A stretch of 64,000 nucleotides of DNA, from assembly GCF_050003625.1 (NCBI RefSeq), contig NC_134398.1:86987983-87051982 (forward strand). Direction: 5' to 3'. The notes beneath the pieces are model-generated. The model was not told the DNA's origin, ran no database searches, and worked only from the letters and a program-made list of their open reading frames with translations. Shown here piece by piece: positions 10,276 to 21,825 of the stretch. A program made the position numbers and the translations under genes. Numbering within the stretch: the first letter of the stretch is position 1; each line of letters opens with the position of its first letter. Origin of the DNA: Haematobia irritans (lineage: Eukaryota; Arthropoda; Insecta; Diptera; Muscidae).

Positions 10276-11204
10276 GCCAAGTACATAGGCAGGCGCCTCT
10301 GCTCGGTGGGGTATTCAAATGTAACCATCGGTAGTTTATCGTCTTGGGGTGATGATAAAAAAAAAACAGGCAAGAGCCAGAGAGGCATCAACCACTAACC
10401 TTATGGCCAAAAGGAAATAAAATGGAATTGCCATAAAACGATGCCAGAGCCAACGCAGTGCATATTGAAACTATGGAAGGAAATAGTTCGACATCAATTT
10501 GCATTGATGCTCAGCACACATGGCAAATGAAGGGGTTCGTGGGTGGCGGGGTAGTTGCCGGCAGGGTTGGAAATAATTGAAGAAGAATTTTATAACATTT
10601 ATCTAGAAGTGCACACTTGATATGGAAAATTACTTCTGCTTGTAGTGAGTCTCTTCATTGCCTTCCTCCTCCCACCCCGGACCACTTTATTATTTCATTT
10701 CATTGCAAATGCGAGTTCACACCCATGCCAATGTAATAAATAGCGCATGGAAAAGGTGTAACGTTTTCAGTTTTATTGTGATTCCTATGATGATTTTTAT
10801 GCGGGGATTGAAAGAGTGAATGAATGAATGAAAGAGTGAAGAACTGCTAAGTTATGAGTTTACAAAGTACTACTGCGATATTCATTGTTCGGGTCAAGGC
10901 AAGTCATGACCATAGCAAGATAAAAAGATTGCCGATATGAACATAACACTGTTCATACATTGTTTTGTGCGGATACAATGTATGTTAGTGTTGCCAAGTT
11001 GGCTGCATTTTATTTCAAGTTTGGAGGGATTTTTAGGGGCAATTGGCGAACACGCAATTTTATTTATTATACGTTCTTTAAATCCATTCTAGTCTAATAA
11101 ATAAAACTTACAACTGTAAGTATGCAAAAAAACTTACAACTTTAGTTGCAATTAAGTAGTGATCTGTTGATTAAAAAATGAGTCGAAAAATAAATTCTTA
11201 AACC
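10276..11204. other. Unassigned intronic sequence with GAAT microsatellite
   Basis: No exon or element found. A short (GAAT)n stretch lies near 10818-10835. Otherwise ordinary non-coding sequence. Confidence 0.4.
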
Positions 11205-11325
11205 TCATACACATTACACTTTCAAAATCCACTCTAACTGGATTTCAACTGTCATTTGCCTTATAAAAAGGAATTTCAAATCTACTTTTAGTAGATTTCG
11301 TGCCTAATGTGAATGGGCTATTAAG
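11205..11325 (+). repeat. Short dispersed repeat (CACTTTCAAAATCCACT family)
   Basis: ATTACACTTTCAAAATCCAC to GCCTAATGTGAATGGG, collinear in reverse with 7758-7872. Likely a small MITE. The internal block TTGCCTTATAAAAAGG is also seen near 17598. Confidence 0.5.
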
Positions 11326-11422
11326 AATAATGGAGCAAACCGAAATATCGATTTCCGACTATGTAACGAATATATATTCTTGATCAGGGTGAAATTATTA
11401 GACGATGTAACGATGTCCACCG

Positions 11423-11747
11423 CCGCATCCGTGGTGCAATGGTTAGCATGCCCACCTTGCATACACAGGGTCGTGGGTTCGAGTCCTGCTTCGACCGAAC
11501 ACCAAAAAGTTTTTCAGTTTTTCCCACCTCACTAATGCTGGTGACATTTCTGAGTGTTTCAAAGCTTCTCTAAATGGTTTCACTGCAATCTGGAACGCCG
11601 TTCGGATGTCCCATGTCATTGAGCTTAACAATGAACCGGGCAGTACTCAGTGATAAGAGAGATGTTCACCACTGTGGTAGCACAAAGAACTGAATAGTCT
11701 AAGTGAGTCTGATACATCGGCCTGCCCCCCAACCGAACCTAAAGATG
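11423..11747 (+). mobile_element. tRNA-derived SINE
   Basis: tRNA-like head with box A-like TGGTGCAATGGTTAGCATG and box B GGGTTCGAGTCC, then the body CCGAACACCAAAAAGTTTTTC through GCAGTACTCAGTGATAAGAG. It is slightly diverged from the 13081 copy. The tail is degenerate (CCAACCGAACCTAA) and no clear target duplication is seen, which indicates an older insertion. Confidence 0.8.
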
Positions 11748-12148
11748 TCAATCACGTTACGGCCTTTCAAAATGTAGCTATTGCATAAACTCTTTTGTCT
11801 TATGTCTGCAGGCAGTTTCAACTTGACTTCTTGAGTCCACATACGTCGTTACGATTTGCTTTAAATTAGGACCCTTGAGGTATTTTAGGTCCACAAAGAG
11901 ATGTGCCAACATCGGTCCATGCATTGATATATAGCTAACTCAAACCAGGTTGAGTCAACTTAAGATATTGAAATTATAAAATAAGTCTTAGTATTTTTTT
12001 TTTGCCCCCAAAAGTATTTAGGGTCCGTTAACTGTTTGGAAGCAGGTATTCAAAGAGTCAACAATATGACATATGACATATTAAAATCATTATGAAATAT
12101 CCAGGGAAAAACTATCGACAATCTTTTGATAATTTCATTTTGAATATA
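11748..12148. other. Unassigned intronic sequence
   Basis: Nothing recognised between the SINE and the next MITE. Confidence 0.4.
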
Positions 12149-12150
12149 TA

Positions 12151-12752
12151 CACTGAAAAAAATATTGTCGTGAGGTCACAGATTTCATGTCTTTAAAATG
12201 TCTTAACGAATGCAAATTTTGCTTAGCATAGAAGACGCATTTATCTAATATAAAGTATTTTTCATTATCCAAAAGTCGATAAACTTTTCAATGAAGTCGT
12301 ATTGTCCTTATAATTAAGTGATTTGACTTAAAAATGGATATCATAACATGAAAGAAAATATTTTTGGGCTAAGGTCAACTTTACTTTAATAATTCAGAAA
12401 AATTGTTTAAAATTAATGAAATTGTCTTTAAATTTGTTGGCTTTTTGCATGTACTTTATTTTACTTGAAACATAGCATAATTTCTTCTGGAAGTCGAGTC
12501 TGAATTTGGAATATAAAGTTGTCGTTAACTTGTTTTTGAACGACTTTGATAGCATATGGAGAAAAAAAGATGAAAAAACGAACATTTAAAATTTGCTTCC
12601 TAGATTTAATTACGCAAAACCCAAATCTTAAAGAGAATTGTGTCTCAAAAGTATCCTTACTTGAATTCTCCGCTTCTTTGGTTCGGAATCAATACCAAAA
12701 TTGTTAAAGTAAAGACAAAATCTTTGGAACCGAGCATGCTTTTTTTTCAGTG
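12151..12752. mobile_element. TA-flanked MITE, CACTGAAAAAAA ends
   Basis: Left end TA|CACTGAAAAAAATATTGTCG and right end ATGCTTTTTTTTCAGTG|TA give inverted ends and a TA duplication, the Tc1/mariner pattern. The interior is AT-rich and non-coding and matches 53368-53902. Mobilisation by an element elsewhere in the genome is inferred. Confidence 0.8.
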
Positions 12753-12754
12753 TA

Positions 12755-13067
12755 CATTTCGAAATGTCCATTTGTAACCACAGTGAGAAAAGAAGAGAAG
12801 TTACATGCAAATCTATAATTTGTTGTAGGTTTTCCATTATTAGTCGTTCACTTTATTTGCAACGGCTAAATTTCTTGCTAAAATTTCAGAACCAGTACCC
12901 ACTTTAGTATTCACACATTTTAAAAATTTTGAAACCATTTCGTCACTTTTAGATATAAAGTCAAAATATCTGTCTTGCCTTCATGTTGAAACTGATTTGA
13001 GGCGTACTTTATCAGTAATACACACAGAAAACAGATAGGTTAAAAATCGATTATTGTAAAGAAAATT
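12755..13067. other. Unassigned intronic sequence
   Basis: No feature recognised. Confidence 0.4.
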
Positions 13068-13080
13068 CTACATTTACAAT

Positions 13081-13426
13081 AGGAGCCACCGTGGTGCAAT
13101 GGTTAGCATGCCCGCCTTGCATACACAGGGTCGTGGGTTCGATTCCTGCTTCGACCGAACACCAAAAAGTTTTTCAGCGGTGGATTATCCCACCTCAGTA
13201 ATGTTGGTGACATTTCTGAGGGTTTCAAATCTTCTCTAAGTGGTTTCACTGCAATGTGGAACGCCGTTCGGACTCGGCTATAAAAAGGAGGTCCCTTGTC
13301 ATTGAGCTTAACTTGGAATCGGGCAGCACGCAGTGATAAGAGAGAAGTTCACCAATGTGGTATCACAATGGACTGAATAGTCTAAGTGAGCCTCATACAT
13401 CGGGCTGCCACCTAACCTAACCTAAC
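13081..13426 (+). mobile_element. Full-length tRNA-derived SINE with 13-bp TSD
   Basis: The target duplication CTACATTTACAAT is perfect (13068-13080 and 13427-13439). The element starts with a tRNA-like head: box A-like TGGTGCAATGGTTAGCATG and box B GGGTTCGATTCC. A body of about 250 bp follows, including GGCTATAAAAAGGAGGTCCC, and it ends in CACCTAACCTAACCTAAC, a (CCTAA)n tail. This is the reference copy for the SINE fragments at 5456, 11423, 36459, 37788 and 60617. The perfect duplication indicates recent insertion. Confidence 0.93.
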
Positions 13427-13439
13427 CTACATTTACAAT

Positions 13440-14247
13440 CAAATCAGAGTTGCGTCATTCATTTTACTTTATTTGCCATTGTTATTTCGTTCCTTCTACC
13501 ATTTGTTCTTTGTAATACAAGACAATTAGTTGTCTAAACTAAATGCCTCTCTTTTGAAAAATTTTGGTCGAATTCTATAGGCACAACCAACCTTATAAAA
13601 CCTTTGTAGCTGTCATTTAGTAGTCAGCACTTTCGTTTGTTACTCACAGCCGAATTCTTTTGAATATATTTTTGAAATGTCAATAAAATTATTATCATCA
13701 ACGTTGAAGTATAGTGTGTTTTTTAATATCAAATAACTACAACTGAAAACGAAATATTTCTTATACGTTTCGAAGTTTATCTGCCTCATCCGTGGACTGC
13801 CTATAAAATATTGTCGTGAACAACTCCCGCCGTGCGAAACTGGCCTTAGTACACTATATTGGCTGTGAAACTAAAATAATACACATCAATATTGGCTATA
13901 TTGCAAACAAATAGCTTCAGGGTACTCAATGCTACGGTGCGCATCCTCAATATGGAACAATTTCATTGTATTTAAGACGGCGGCTCTGAAAAAATCCATC
14001 TCTACATCTGCCTTATATATATGAACCCCAAGAAAGTGACCATCGGGGATAGGTTCGTATGTCGTTTTTAAAACTCCACACTAATTTTACTTATTTTGTG
14101 TGTTTTAGACGGGCTATAGACAGTTCGGACACCATCTATAAATACTAATATGCTAAGAGTACCAAAGATTTAGCTCCATTATCTGTCGATTCCCCAACCT
14201 ATTCAAGCTGGAGGGTATACTATTAAGGGTGAACATTTTTTATAATG
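13440..14247. other. Unassigned intronic sequence
   Basis: No exon or element recognised. The composition is slightly less AT-rich than the flanks. Confidence 0.4.
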
Positions 14248-14249
14248 TA

Positions 14250-14808
14250 CCCAGCAAAAAAATTGGAAGTTCTTCCAAAGGCAAAACTTTAAAAGCACTT
14301 CCAGAAGATGTACTTCCAATGATGTTCTTTATTTTAACTACACAGGAAGTTCTTTTCATTCAATTTTTTATAACATGATTTTTTCATATTTTTAATGGGT
14401 AATTTTAACTTTTTTGTTTCAAATTGGTTCAAAACAGTTTAAGAATTCATAAAATGGAACAAATTGTTTAAATTTTGTCGAAAAAAATGCTAAATCCAAT
14501 CTGAAAAAATTGTGAATTTTTGAAAATATTTGAGGCCAAACGTTTCAGACAGCGTTAGAATCCATTAAAAATTATAAAAATTTCTAAAATTTATTTATTT
14601 GACAAAATATCACAGAATTTTTTAATTTACACCCAAAACATTGAATTCGGATCACAACTAAAGAAGTGATGCAATTTCAGTGCACCGGCTGTTGAAATGG
14701 AGGACTTCCGTCAATGTTAAATTCATCGCCTCTGCGTCAATTTTGCACCACTTCCGGATCCAAAAAGGACATTTTCATTACTTTTTTGGCGACGCTTTTT
14801 TTGCTGGG
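14250..14808 (+). mobile_element. TA-flanked MITE with CCCAGCAAAAAAA ends
   Basis: TA|CCCAGCAAAAAAATTGG at the left and CGCTTTTTTTGCTGGG|TA at the right. 559 bp, non-coding. Subterminal GGAAGTTCTTCC and ACTTCC motifs repeat near both ends. A reverse copy lies at 9123-9667. Confidence 0.85.
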
Positions 14809-14810
14809 TA

Positions 14811-15748
14811 TATGTACCTTCCTATCATCTAAAAAAATATAAATAAAATGCAGTATTTTGTGGGATTTTGTTATTCAATTCGGCCATGGTGCTTTAAAGT
14901 TGGGAGATACAACCAAATGAAAAAGGGAGCAACGACCAATTTCATCGTCTGACACAACCAACTTCATATATAGTATTAGTTGGGTTTCCCATCATTCGAT
15001 TGAGTCGACCGAATTTGTTGGTCACAACTGCCAACTGGTAGTTGCTACAACTGCCAAAAGGAGGTTGGCAAAAAAATTCGATTGTCACAACTCTGTGTAG
15101 TAACAAATATTTAAAATCTAGTAGTAACAAATATTAAAAATCTAGCTCATGAAAGGAACAATTGCGAAATTCCCCACTAATTGATAAACTCTTTTATATT
15201 AATATTCATTAACATTTTTATTTTTAATTATTTAATTAATTATTGTTAATCGTATTTTCAGCTTTTGTTAATATTTATTTCTATTTGTTTGGTTAAAAAA
15301 AATTTGTTTTAGGTTGGGGGCGCAACGAAATTGAAACATTTTTTGGGGGGGCGCGAAGCAAATTGTACTGGAGACATACAATAGAAAAATGGTCTCAAAA
15401 TTTCATATTTTTCGTTTACTGTTAAAGAAGTTTATAAAACTGCACTATAGTGCTTACTAAAATGGAAAATATTATTTCGATGAAAAAAATGAAAAAAAGC
15501 CGCATCTTTGGCACGGAATCATTACCAAAGTCCTTAAGAGATGATCAAAATTTTGGATAAACTTTTGTAGAGTAGTATCCCAGCAAAAAATAATTCAGAG
15601 TTGCATGAATCGGTGGCAATAACGTAAATGAGTAATCAAACTAGTTTGAAAGGTAGTGCTGTTTTCCTTCACGCCAACATTGCTATACTCAAGATTATAT
15701 AGCACTTCTGAACAATATTTATAATAAAATGAGCAAGTACATAAGCGC
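14811..15748. other. Unassigned intronic sequence
   Basis: No gene. A short stretch near 15500-15570 resembles, in reverse, the GTTTACTTGGATCC MITE family (CGGAATCATTACCAAAG). A G-run patch occurs at 15315-15360. Confidence 0.4.
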
Positions 15749-15750
15749 TA

Positions 15751-16482
15751 CACGCAGAGAAGAAACATGATTGTCACAATCATGTTCGAAAACAAAATAA
15801 TATGATAGGAGCTATTTTTGCGGCGACCTTGTAACATTATCACCTGCAACCATGTTGGCTCAGTGAACATGGTTCTAAGAAAAATAAAATTGTCCTCATC
15901 TAAAATGTTATTATATTGATTAACAGAATGTTGTTTCCATTAAAAGACAATGGTCACGACACGAAATGCAGACCAAAAAACATTTTTTTTTTTCAATTAC
16001 ACTCTCCTTTTTTGTGTTCACATAAAACCACGTGCCACTTCTGAATAAATAAATTAACACAAAACACAGTAATTCAGTATTCTCCGTCCATTCCAAGAAA
16101 CAATCAACACACGACTGGCGCGCAAAATGAAAATCGTGTGTACCTGCTCAACGTTTTTATAAAAAAATTTTCGCTGCAAAAAAATTAAAAACGAAAACAA
16201 TGCACATGGTCTTTAACCTATAAAAATACTTTTTTCTCTGAAAAAAAGTAAAAAAATTGAATGGTCAGGAACATGACCATGTCTCAAGTTCTATCATTTA
16301 AATAATAGAACATGTTTGCGGCATTTTAGAACCATTTAAATGCTTATTGCCAACATATATTTTCTCCGCTCGAAAATTATTTTTACAAAGACAAAATACA
16401 TGCTTTTCGCGACAATTACCTACTCTAGATAAGCATTAAATGGATGCGGCGACCATGTCCAAACATGTTTTTTCTGTGCGTG
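15751..16482. mobile_element. TA-flanked MITE with CACGCAGAGAAGAAACATG ends
   Basis: TA|CACGCAGAGAAGAAACATG at the left and CATGTTTTTTCTGTGCGTG|TA at the right. 732 bp, non-coding, rich in CATGTT/AACATG motifs. Related end sequences occur at 31645 and 52531. Confidence 0.8.
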
Positions 16483-16484
16483 TA

Positions 16485-18302
16485 TGTAGAAGCTGCTCTA
16501 AATCGGGACATCGCCCACAAAAATTAGCGCTGATTCGGTTGTTTTGTAAGCAGTTGGTACTGCCTCTCTCTCCTTACAATCCTGCTGAAATAGTGCTCCA
16601 TTTTTTGCTGGGATATTATAATGTTCCACACATTATCAATTAACCTAAACACTACCGTTACCGTCCTGTTTTGCAACTATGGTCTTCGTTAAAATTTGCT
16701 ACAGGATATTGTATAAAGACGTCGCTCAAATACGTAAATATACAAGTTTCAATATAAAGGGACATGTGTTTCGAAATATAAATAAAGGCTGAAATTCGTA
16801 TTAGTATTTACAAAGAAGTTTCGATATGTTTGCGTATATTATTACAGGTCACAAACGAATGGTAGTGGTACCGATCATCGGTATATTCAATCACAATATC
16901 GTAGACCATCACTGCCACTATTCAATTGAAACTACCGATTTAGACGTGTAGCACAACTACCAACAGATAATAATTACAACTGCCAAAAGGGTTGCCACAA
17001 CCAATAGGTATTCTCTGTGTACAACCGAATTTTAAACAATCTCCTCTTGGTGTCTGCGAAAACTTCCGCTTCTCAAAATATTCAATAGTAAATTGCTTGC
17101 ATCGGGCGGGGCAAGCTACAAGAACTCACTTTTATCATCACATTTCCTAACCCAACAAAAACTAGGTAACCACATCTCATTACAATTTACATTACCAGGA
17201 GTAAACATGTCATTACACATTGCATTACATTGCGGTGAGTTATAACGACTAACTTGTAATGACAATAATAAATAATTCTCCGTAATTTTCGAATTGATAT
17301 TCTCAAAATGTAATGCATTTGGCTGTTAATGACTTAATAAAATAGAACTAATGATGGTAACATTAGGTATAGTTATTCACATAATTGAGCATTTACTTAA
17401 AAAAAAATCAATAAGAATATGTTATGTAACGGTAACTCTGAAGATTTTTCCGTTAAGGAATATTCTTCACGAATATTTCATAATAACTGTTTTTTAAATT
17501 AATGCCATTACCATACTATGTTTTAAATAAATGCTTTGTTATAGCTCATTCACAATACACTTTCAAACTCGACTTCACTAGATTTCAACTGTCATTGCCT
17601 TATAAAAAGGGATATTACATTTTTGTTTATTTCTACAGTATTCGTTTCTATTCAAGTAATGTTCATATTACAGCATTACTCGCCATATTTTGATCCATTG
17701 TAATCGGCTAGAGAAGTCAATATTTTCGAGATTTGGTTGCCTGAGACAATAAGTGGCTATTTTGCAAACTTTGGTATATCTACGAATAAGTGATTACATA
17801 TTAGGTGATTATATGCTTTAAAAGCACTACTTATTTCATGGCCAAAAGTATGCCTGGGGAGAAGTACTTTCCTCCTAGGACATGCGTATGTAAATGTAAT
17901 CCGGAGCTATGTCAACTAATAAGTGGTTATTCATTTTTAAACAGGCTTACCTACAAGATTACCGGGTAATGAGAGCTTTTGCTGGGTAAGGTTTGTGTAG
18001 AGTGTTAATTGGGTCAGCCTCACCCAAACATAATTGTGTTTTGTATGGATGCAAAAAAATACAACTGTTCTTAATCTTAAAGTCTGATATACTCTCTTCA
18101 CAAAACGCAAACACAAAGATTTTGGTAAAATCCATCCATGTTAAGCCAGGCATTTGACAGTTTTGTCCATTTGTTAAATAAAAAAGTGATTAAACGAATG
18201 ACCTATGCAGAAGAAATAGAAAAATTAAAAACTATCCATTTGTGGCATTTGCAAAATTCATTTGTTCCAATTTTCCATTTCTTTGTGACCATTTATTTTC
18301 AG
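16485..18302. other. Intron sequence upstream of the first visible exon
   Basis: No upstream exon could be found. It contains a fragment of the short dispersed repeat at 17548-17620. It ends with a good splice acceptor, TTTGTGACCATTTATTTTCAG, before 18303. Confidence 0.5.
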
Positions 18303-18552
18303 CTGGCATACAAAACGGGCGAACAACGAAGAATCCATTCAACATTTACTGGCCACAGGAAGAGCAAAAATAAAGGATGGTACTCTCATCATAACCGCAG
18401 TGGATAAGTCCGACAATGGGGCGTTCTTTTGTACCGCCACCAATTCCGAGGGCAGCGAAACACTTGAGGTGCAAATGTCCATCACATCACCCCTTACGGC
18501 GGCCATTCAGCCCACTGTACAGACAGTGAATTTAGGCAAGACGGCCGATTTG
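18303..18552 (+). CDS. Dscam-family gene, exon A: Ig3 C-terminal half to Ig4 start
   Basis: Internal exon of a cell-surface Ig-superfamily adhesion molecule of the Dscam family, which in insects acts in neurite self-avoidance and wiring. The acceptor is TTTTCAG and the donor G|GTACGT. The reading frame starts at 18304; one leading base completes a codon from an unseen upstream exon. It encodes 83 codons: the late strands of one Ig domain, with the F-strand cysteine motif DKSDNGAFFCTATN, then a linker typical of Dscam, SPLTAAIQPTVQTVN, opening the next domain. The donor is phase 0 and joins cleanly to exon B. The overlapping longer open frames in other frames are shadows. The paralogue (Dscam2, 3 or 4) cannot be fixed from these domains. 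Confidence 0.85.
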
Positions 18553-18811
18553 GTACGTATGTATGTATTGCGATGGTCAATTTTATTTCCCAAAAAGGAA
18601 ACCCAAATCCAATTACCAAAACTAGTGCCATGGAGAATCCAAGCAACAAGGCGCCGGGGGGTTTTCGCTCTATTTATTACAGATCTACCTACGAATACAT
18701 GGAATAGTGGTAAACGGTTTTGGGGTTTTACGACCATTACAGCAACTTCACTTGATTTCGATTGGCACTGCCTGTATTTGTTATTCTAACCATCATTAAT
18801 TTGAATTTTAG

Positions 18812-19016
18812 ATTTGCAGCATATCAGGTTTTCCCAAGCAAAGCATATCCTGGCTCAAAGATGGCCATCCACTGAGGGCTGGTGCCCGGGTACGTTTGCT
18901 ATCCAAAGAACATATGCGTATTACCTCAATAACCAAGGAGGATAAGGGTATGTATCAGTGTATGGTGAAGAACGATTTGGAATCTGTACAGGCCACCGCC
19001 GAGCTAAGATTGGGAG
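18812..19016 (+). CDS. Dscam-family gene, exon B: Ig4
   Basis: The acceptor is TTGAATTTTAG and the donor GGAG|GTAAGT. Joined in phase 0 to exon A, it reads ICSISGFPKQSISWLKDG, giving the B-strand cysteine and the core tryptophan, and then ITKEDKGMYQCMVKND with the F-strand cysteine, ending AELRLG. All canonical Ig-fold residues are present, and the DKGMYQC block is highly characteristic of Dscam Ig4. The intron before it is 259 bp and the one after it 134 bp. It ends in phase 1. Confidence 0.92.
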
Positions 19017-19150
19017 GTAAGTGGTGTCAGCTTAATCAAGTCCATAGCCATTTACCATTTGAAACTTTCTATGGATCTCCTCACATTCTCTGTTTGTTAT
19101 CCTTTGTCGTTTCCATCTCTGTTTGTCTTTGCCTTAAAAACCAACTATAG

Positions 19151-19287
19151 AAGTGGCACCCCAACTTATCTACAAATTCATTGAGCAGACCATGCAGCCA
19201 GGACCTTCGGTCTCATTGAAATGCAGTGCAACTGGCAATCCAACACCGAAAATAGTTTGGCATTTGGATGGGTTTCCATTGCCTAAT
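19151..19287 (+). CDS. Dscam-family gene, exon C: Ig5 N-terminal half
   Basis: The acceptor is CCAACTATAG and the donor CCTAAT|GTGAGT. The two leading bases complete a Gly/Glu codon split with exon B. The 45 codons read through EQTMQPGPSVSLKCSATG and PKIVWHLDGFPLPN, giving the B-strand cysteine and core tryptophan of Ig5. The domain then breaks at a phase 0 donor, and the second half is 24.8 kb away in exon D. MQPGPSVSLKC matches the Dscam Ig5 signature known from the family. Confidence 0.92.
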
Positions 19288-19930
19288 GTGAGTATACATG
19301 TACATTGACACACACACACACACACACGCTCAACAACCACTAGATCACATGCAATACATATCCTTGCCCCCATAAACCACCTCGGGCTATTTCATGCTAT
19401 CCATTGAAATGTTTACATATATGGCCATGTTCGCATGTATATGTATATGAATGTATGTGTGTGTGCACACAAAAATTCCCATTTTTTAGCCAAAGAAAAA
19501 TGTTTCGTTATACAACTCTTGGAATATGGCAATCAATTTTAATTTAAAGCTTGAAATTAGAAAAAAATCTACACATTCATACATACGCACACACACATTC
19601 AGGCATGTGTTCGGTATATGCTCTCAGTAAAAAAAAAAATGCAACTGAATAAACTTTGACCTCGCCAAAATCCTTTATGGAAGCGTATTCATATAGGCAT
19701 GTACGTACATACATATATTCAGAGATATGCATGTCGAAGAGATCGTAATCCATTTGGGACTAGGATGAACACTGCATCGGCTATCTATGGACATATACAG
19801 AAAATAATGACCAACAAACATTTGGGGATCATATACTACTCCGTCACATTGGATGATTCGATCGATGACCCATGTCCGCATGGCCGATTCGTGAATGGAT
19901 TCCAAAGACGAGTCGTTCTTTCGTCGCGGT
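19288..19930. other. Start of the 24.8 kb intron, with CA microsatellite
   Basis: The splice donor GTGAGT opens the intron at 19288. A (CA)n run of about 20 bp lies at 19308-19327. Nothing else is recognised before the hAT MITE. Confidence 0.6.
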
Positions 19931-19938
19931 ATCTGTAT

Positions 19939-20397
19939 CAGAGAATGAAGCCGACCCATTTTTGCCGGCGGCGGCTAACACTAATTTTTTGCCTCCGGCG
20001 GCGGCGGCTTGATGGCTAAGCCGATATAAATTCGTCTATTCGGCGGCGGACAATTATCCATTATAAAATCGATTTGAAGTAATCCGAATGGTAATGAGAT
20101 TAGTTGTACAACCAAACTTACAATCAAATTTTCATTTCATTTACATTTTCTGAGCTAAATGGTTGCAAAGCTATTATAGAAACATGATACTGATGGATTT
20201 TGGGTTGAAAGTTAAACATTTTAACAAAAAATACAACAATTATTAATAAATTTTTCTGATTTAAATCAATATTTTTGATTACTTGGCGGCTAATTATGAG
20301 TCGAGATGAGTCGATATATTCGGCGGCGGCTTCGGCTGGAAGAAACTGGTCGGCGGCGGCTAAAATCGGCGGCGCGACTCGGCGGCTTCATTCTCTG
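19939..20397. mobile_element. GGC-rich hAT MITE with 8-bp TSD
   Basis: Inverted ends CAGAGAATGAAGCCG (19939) and CGGCTTCATTCTCTG (ending 20397) are flanked by the 8-bp duplication ATCTGTAT (19931-19938 and 20398-20405). Subterminal regions carry CGGCGGCGG and GCCGGCGGC runs unlike the AT-rich surroundings. Non-coding. The end sequence and duplication length fit the hAT superfamily. Confidence 0.88.
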
Positions 20398-20508
20398 ATC
20401 TGTATGTCGGCGAACAGATGGGTTGTGGCTAACGCTGATCAATAATTCGATTGATCAGCCCCCTACTTTGACAAAATAAAATGGCATAAATTGTTCAGTT
20501 TTGAATTA

Positions 20509-21585
20509 ACGAGTTGGCTGATAAGTCCCCGGTCTGACACATAGATGGCGTCGCTAGTATTAAATGAATATTATTTTTATACGAGTATAGTACCAACCTT
20601 CAAATGATTCGTGTCAAAATTTGACGTCTGTAAGTCAATTAGTTTGTGAGAAAATGGAAAAAAAGGAATTTCGTGTTTTGATAAAATACTGTTTTCTGAA
20701 GGGGAAAAATACGGTGGAAGCAAAAGCTTGGCTTGATAATGAGTTTCCGGACTCTTCCCCAGGGAAATCAACAATAATTGATTGGTATGCAAAATTCAAG
20801 CGTGGTGAAACGAGCACGGAGGACGGTGAACGCAGTGAACGCCCGAAAGAGGTGGTTACCGACGAAAACTTCAAAAAAATTCACAAAATGATTTTGAATG
20901 ACCGTAAAATTAAGTTGATCGAGATAGCAGAGGCCTTAAAGATATCAAAGGAACGTGTTGGTCATATCATTCATCAATATTTGGATATGCGGAAGCTCTG
21001 TGCAAAATGGGTGCCGCGCGAGCTCACATTTGACCAAAAACAACAACGCGTTGATGATTTTGAGCGGTGTTTGCAGCTGTTAACCCGTAATAAACCCGAG
21101 TTTTTCCATCGATATGTGACAATGGATGAAACATGGCTCCATCACTACACTCCTGAGTCCAATCGACAGTCGGCTGAGTGGACAGCGACCGGTGAACCGT
21201 CTCCGAAGCGTGGAAAGACTCAAAAGTCCGCTGGCAAAGTAATGGCCTCTGTTTTTTGGGATGCGCATGGATTAATTTTTATGGATTATCTTGAGAAGGG
21301 AAACACCATCAACAGTGACTATTATATGGCGTTATTGGAGCGTTTGAAGGTCGAAATCTCGGCAAAACGGCCCCATATGAAGAAGAAAAAAGTGTTGTTC
21401 CACCAAGACAACGCATCGTGCCACAAGTCATTGAGAACGATGGCAAAAATTCATGAATTGGGCTTCGAATTGCTTCCCCACCCACCGTATTCTCCAGATC
21501 TGGCTCCCAGCGACTTTTTCTTGTTCTCAGACCTCAAAAGGCTGCTGCCAGGGAAAAAATTTGGCGGACTTATCAGCCAACCTGT
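20509..21585 (+). mobile_element. Irritans-subfamily mariner (Himar1-like), internally deleted
   Basis: The 5' terminal repeat starts ACGAGTTGGCTGATAAGTCC at 20509 after TA (20507-20508). The 3' terminal repeat, GACTTATCAGCCAACCTGT, ends at 21585 before TA (21586-21587). The element is 1077 bp, whereas members of this subfamily are usually about 1.3 kb. The missing part is the transposase C-terminus plus 3' untranslated region, deleted up to inside the 3' terminal repeat, and about 40 bp of 5' leader. It lies in the Ig5 intron, between two copies of the GGC-rich hAT MITE family. Confidence 0.93.
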
Positions 21586-21631
21586 TAATTTTTTTCCTAC
21601 GCGAAATGGATCAACCCCAGTACAGGACTAG
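20654..21631 (+). pseudogene. Mariner transposase, C-terminally deleted (Himar1-like)
   Basis: The start is set at the family's usual MEKKEFRVLIKYCF. An upstream in-frame Met at 20621 lies in leader sequence. Residues 1-110 form the helix-turn-helix DNA-binding region (including KISKERVGHIIHQYLDMRKL), the linker WVPREL follows, and the DDE/D catalytic domain carries D158 (VTMDETWLHHY), D252 (FHQDNASCH) and D287 (SPDLAPSDFF), with the DD34D spacing of mariner. The frame is open through GKKFG (about residue 304), then runs into the 3' terminal repeat and out of the element to a stop at 21631. About 45 C-terminal residues of the family's roughly 348 are therefore lost. The transposase would bind DNA but is probably inactive. 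By eye it is very close to Himar1. Confidence 0.93.
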
Positions 21632-21766
21632 TCCCTAGTGCGTATGAACCAGTCCAAAACGTATGGAAGGGACCGGTCACTTTAACATGTGATTGTCATT
21701 GACGGGGTAAATTTACACTTTAGGAAGCGACTTAGACTCATTCCAAAGGACACGTCTTTATTAATA
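21606..21766. repeat. Dispersed repeat with GGACTAGTCC palindromes
   Basis: Second copy of the repeat at 9681-9925 (ATGGATCAACCCCAGTACAG onward), truncated at its 3' side. It abuts the mariner. Confidence 0.6.
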
Positions 21767-21825
21767 ATTGTTATAATTTTTGCCAAAATTTCTAACCTTC
21801 CATCTACAATCAATCAATTTGAAGT

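Noticed and set aside
18138..18407. 89-codon frame crossing the start of exon A
   Set aside because: It reads exon A in the wrong frame. The frame starting at 18304 gives Dscam homology and proper phase with exon B.
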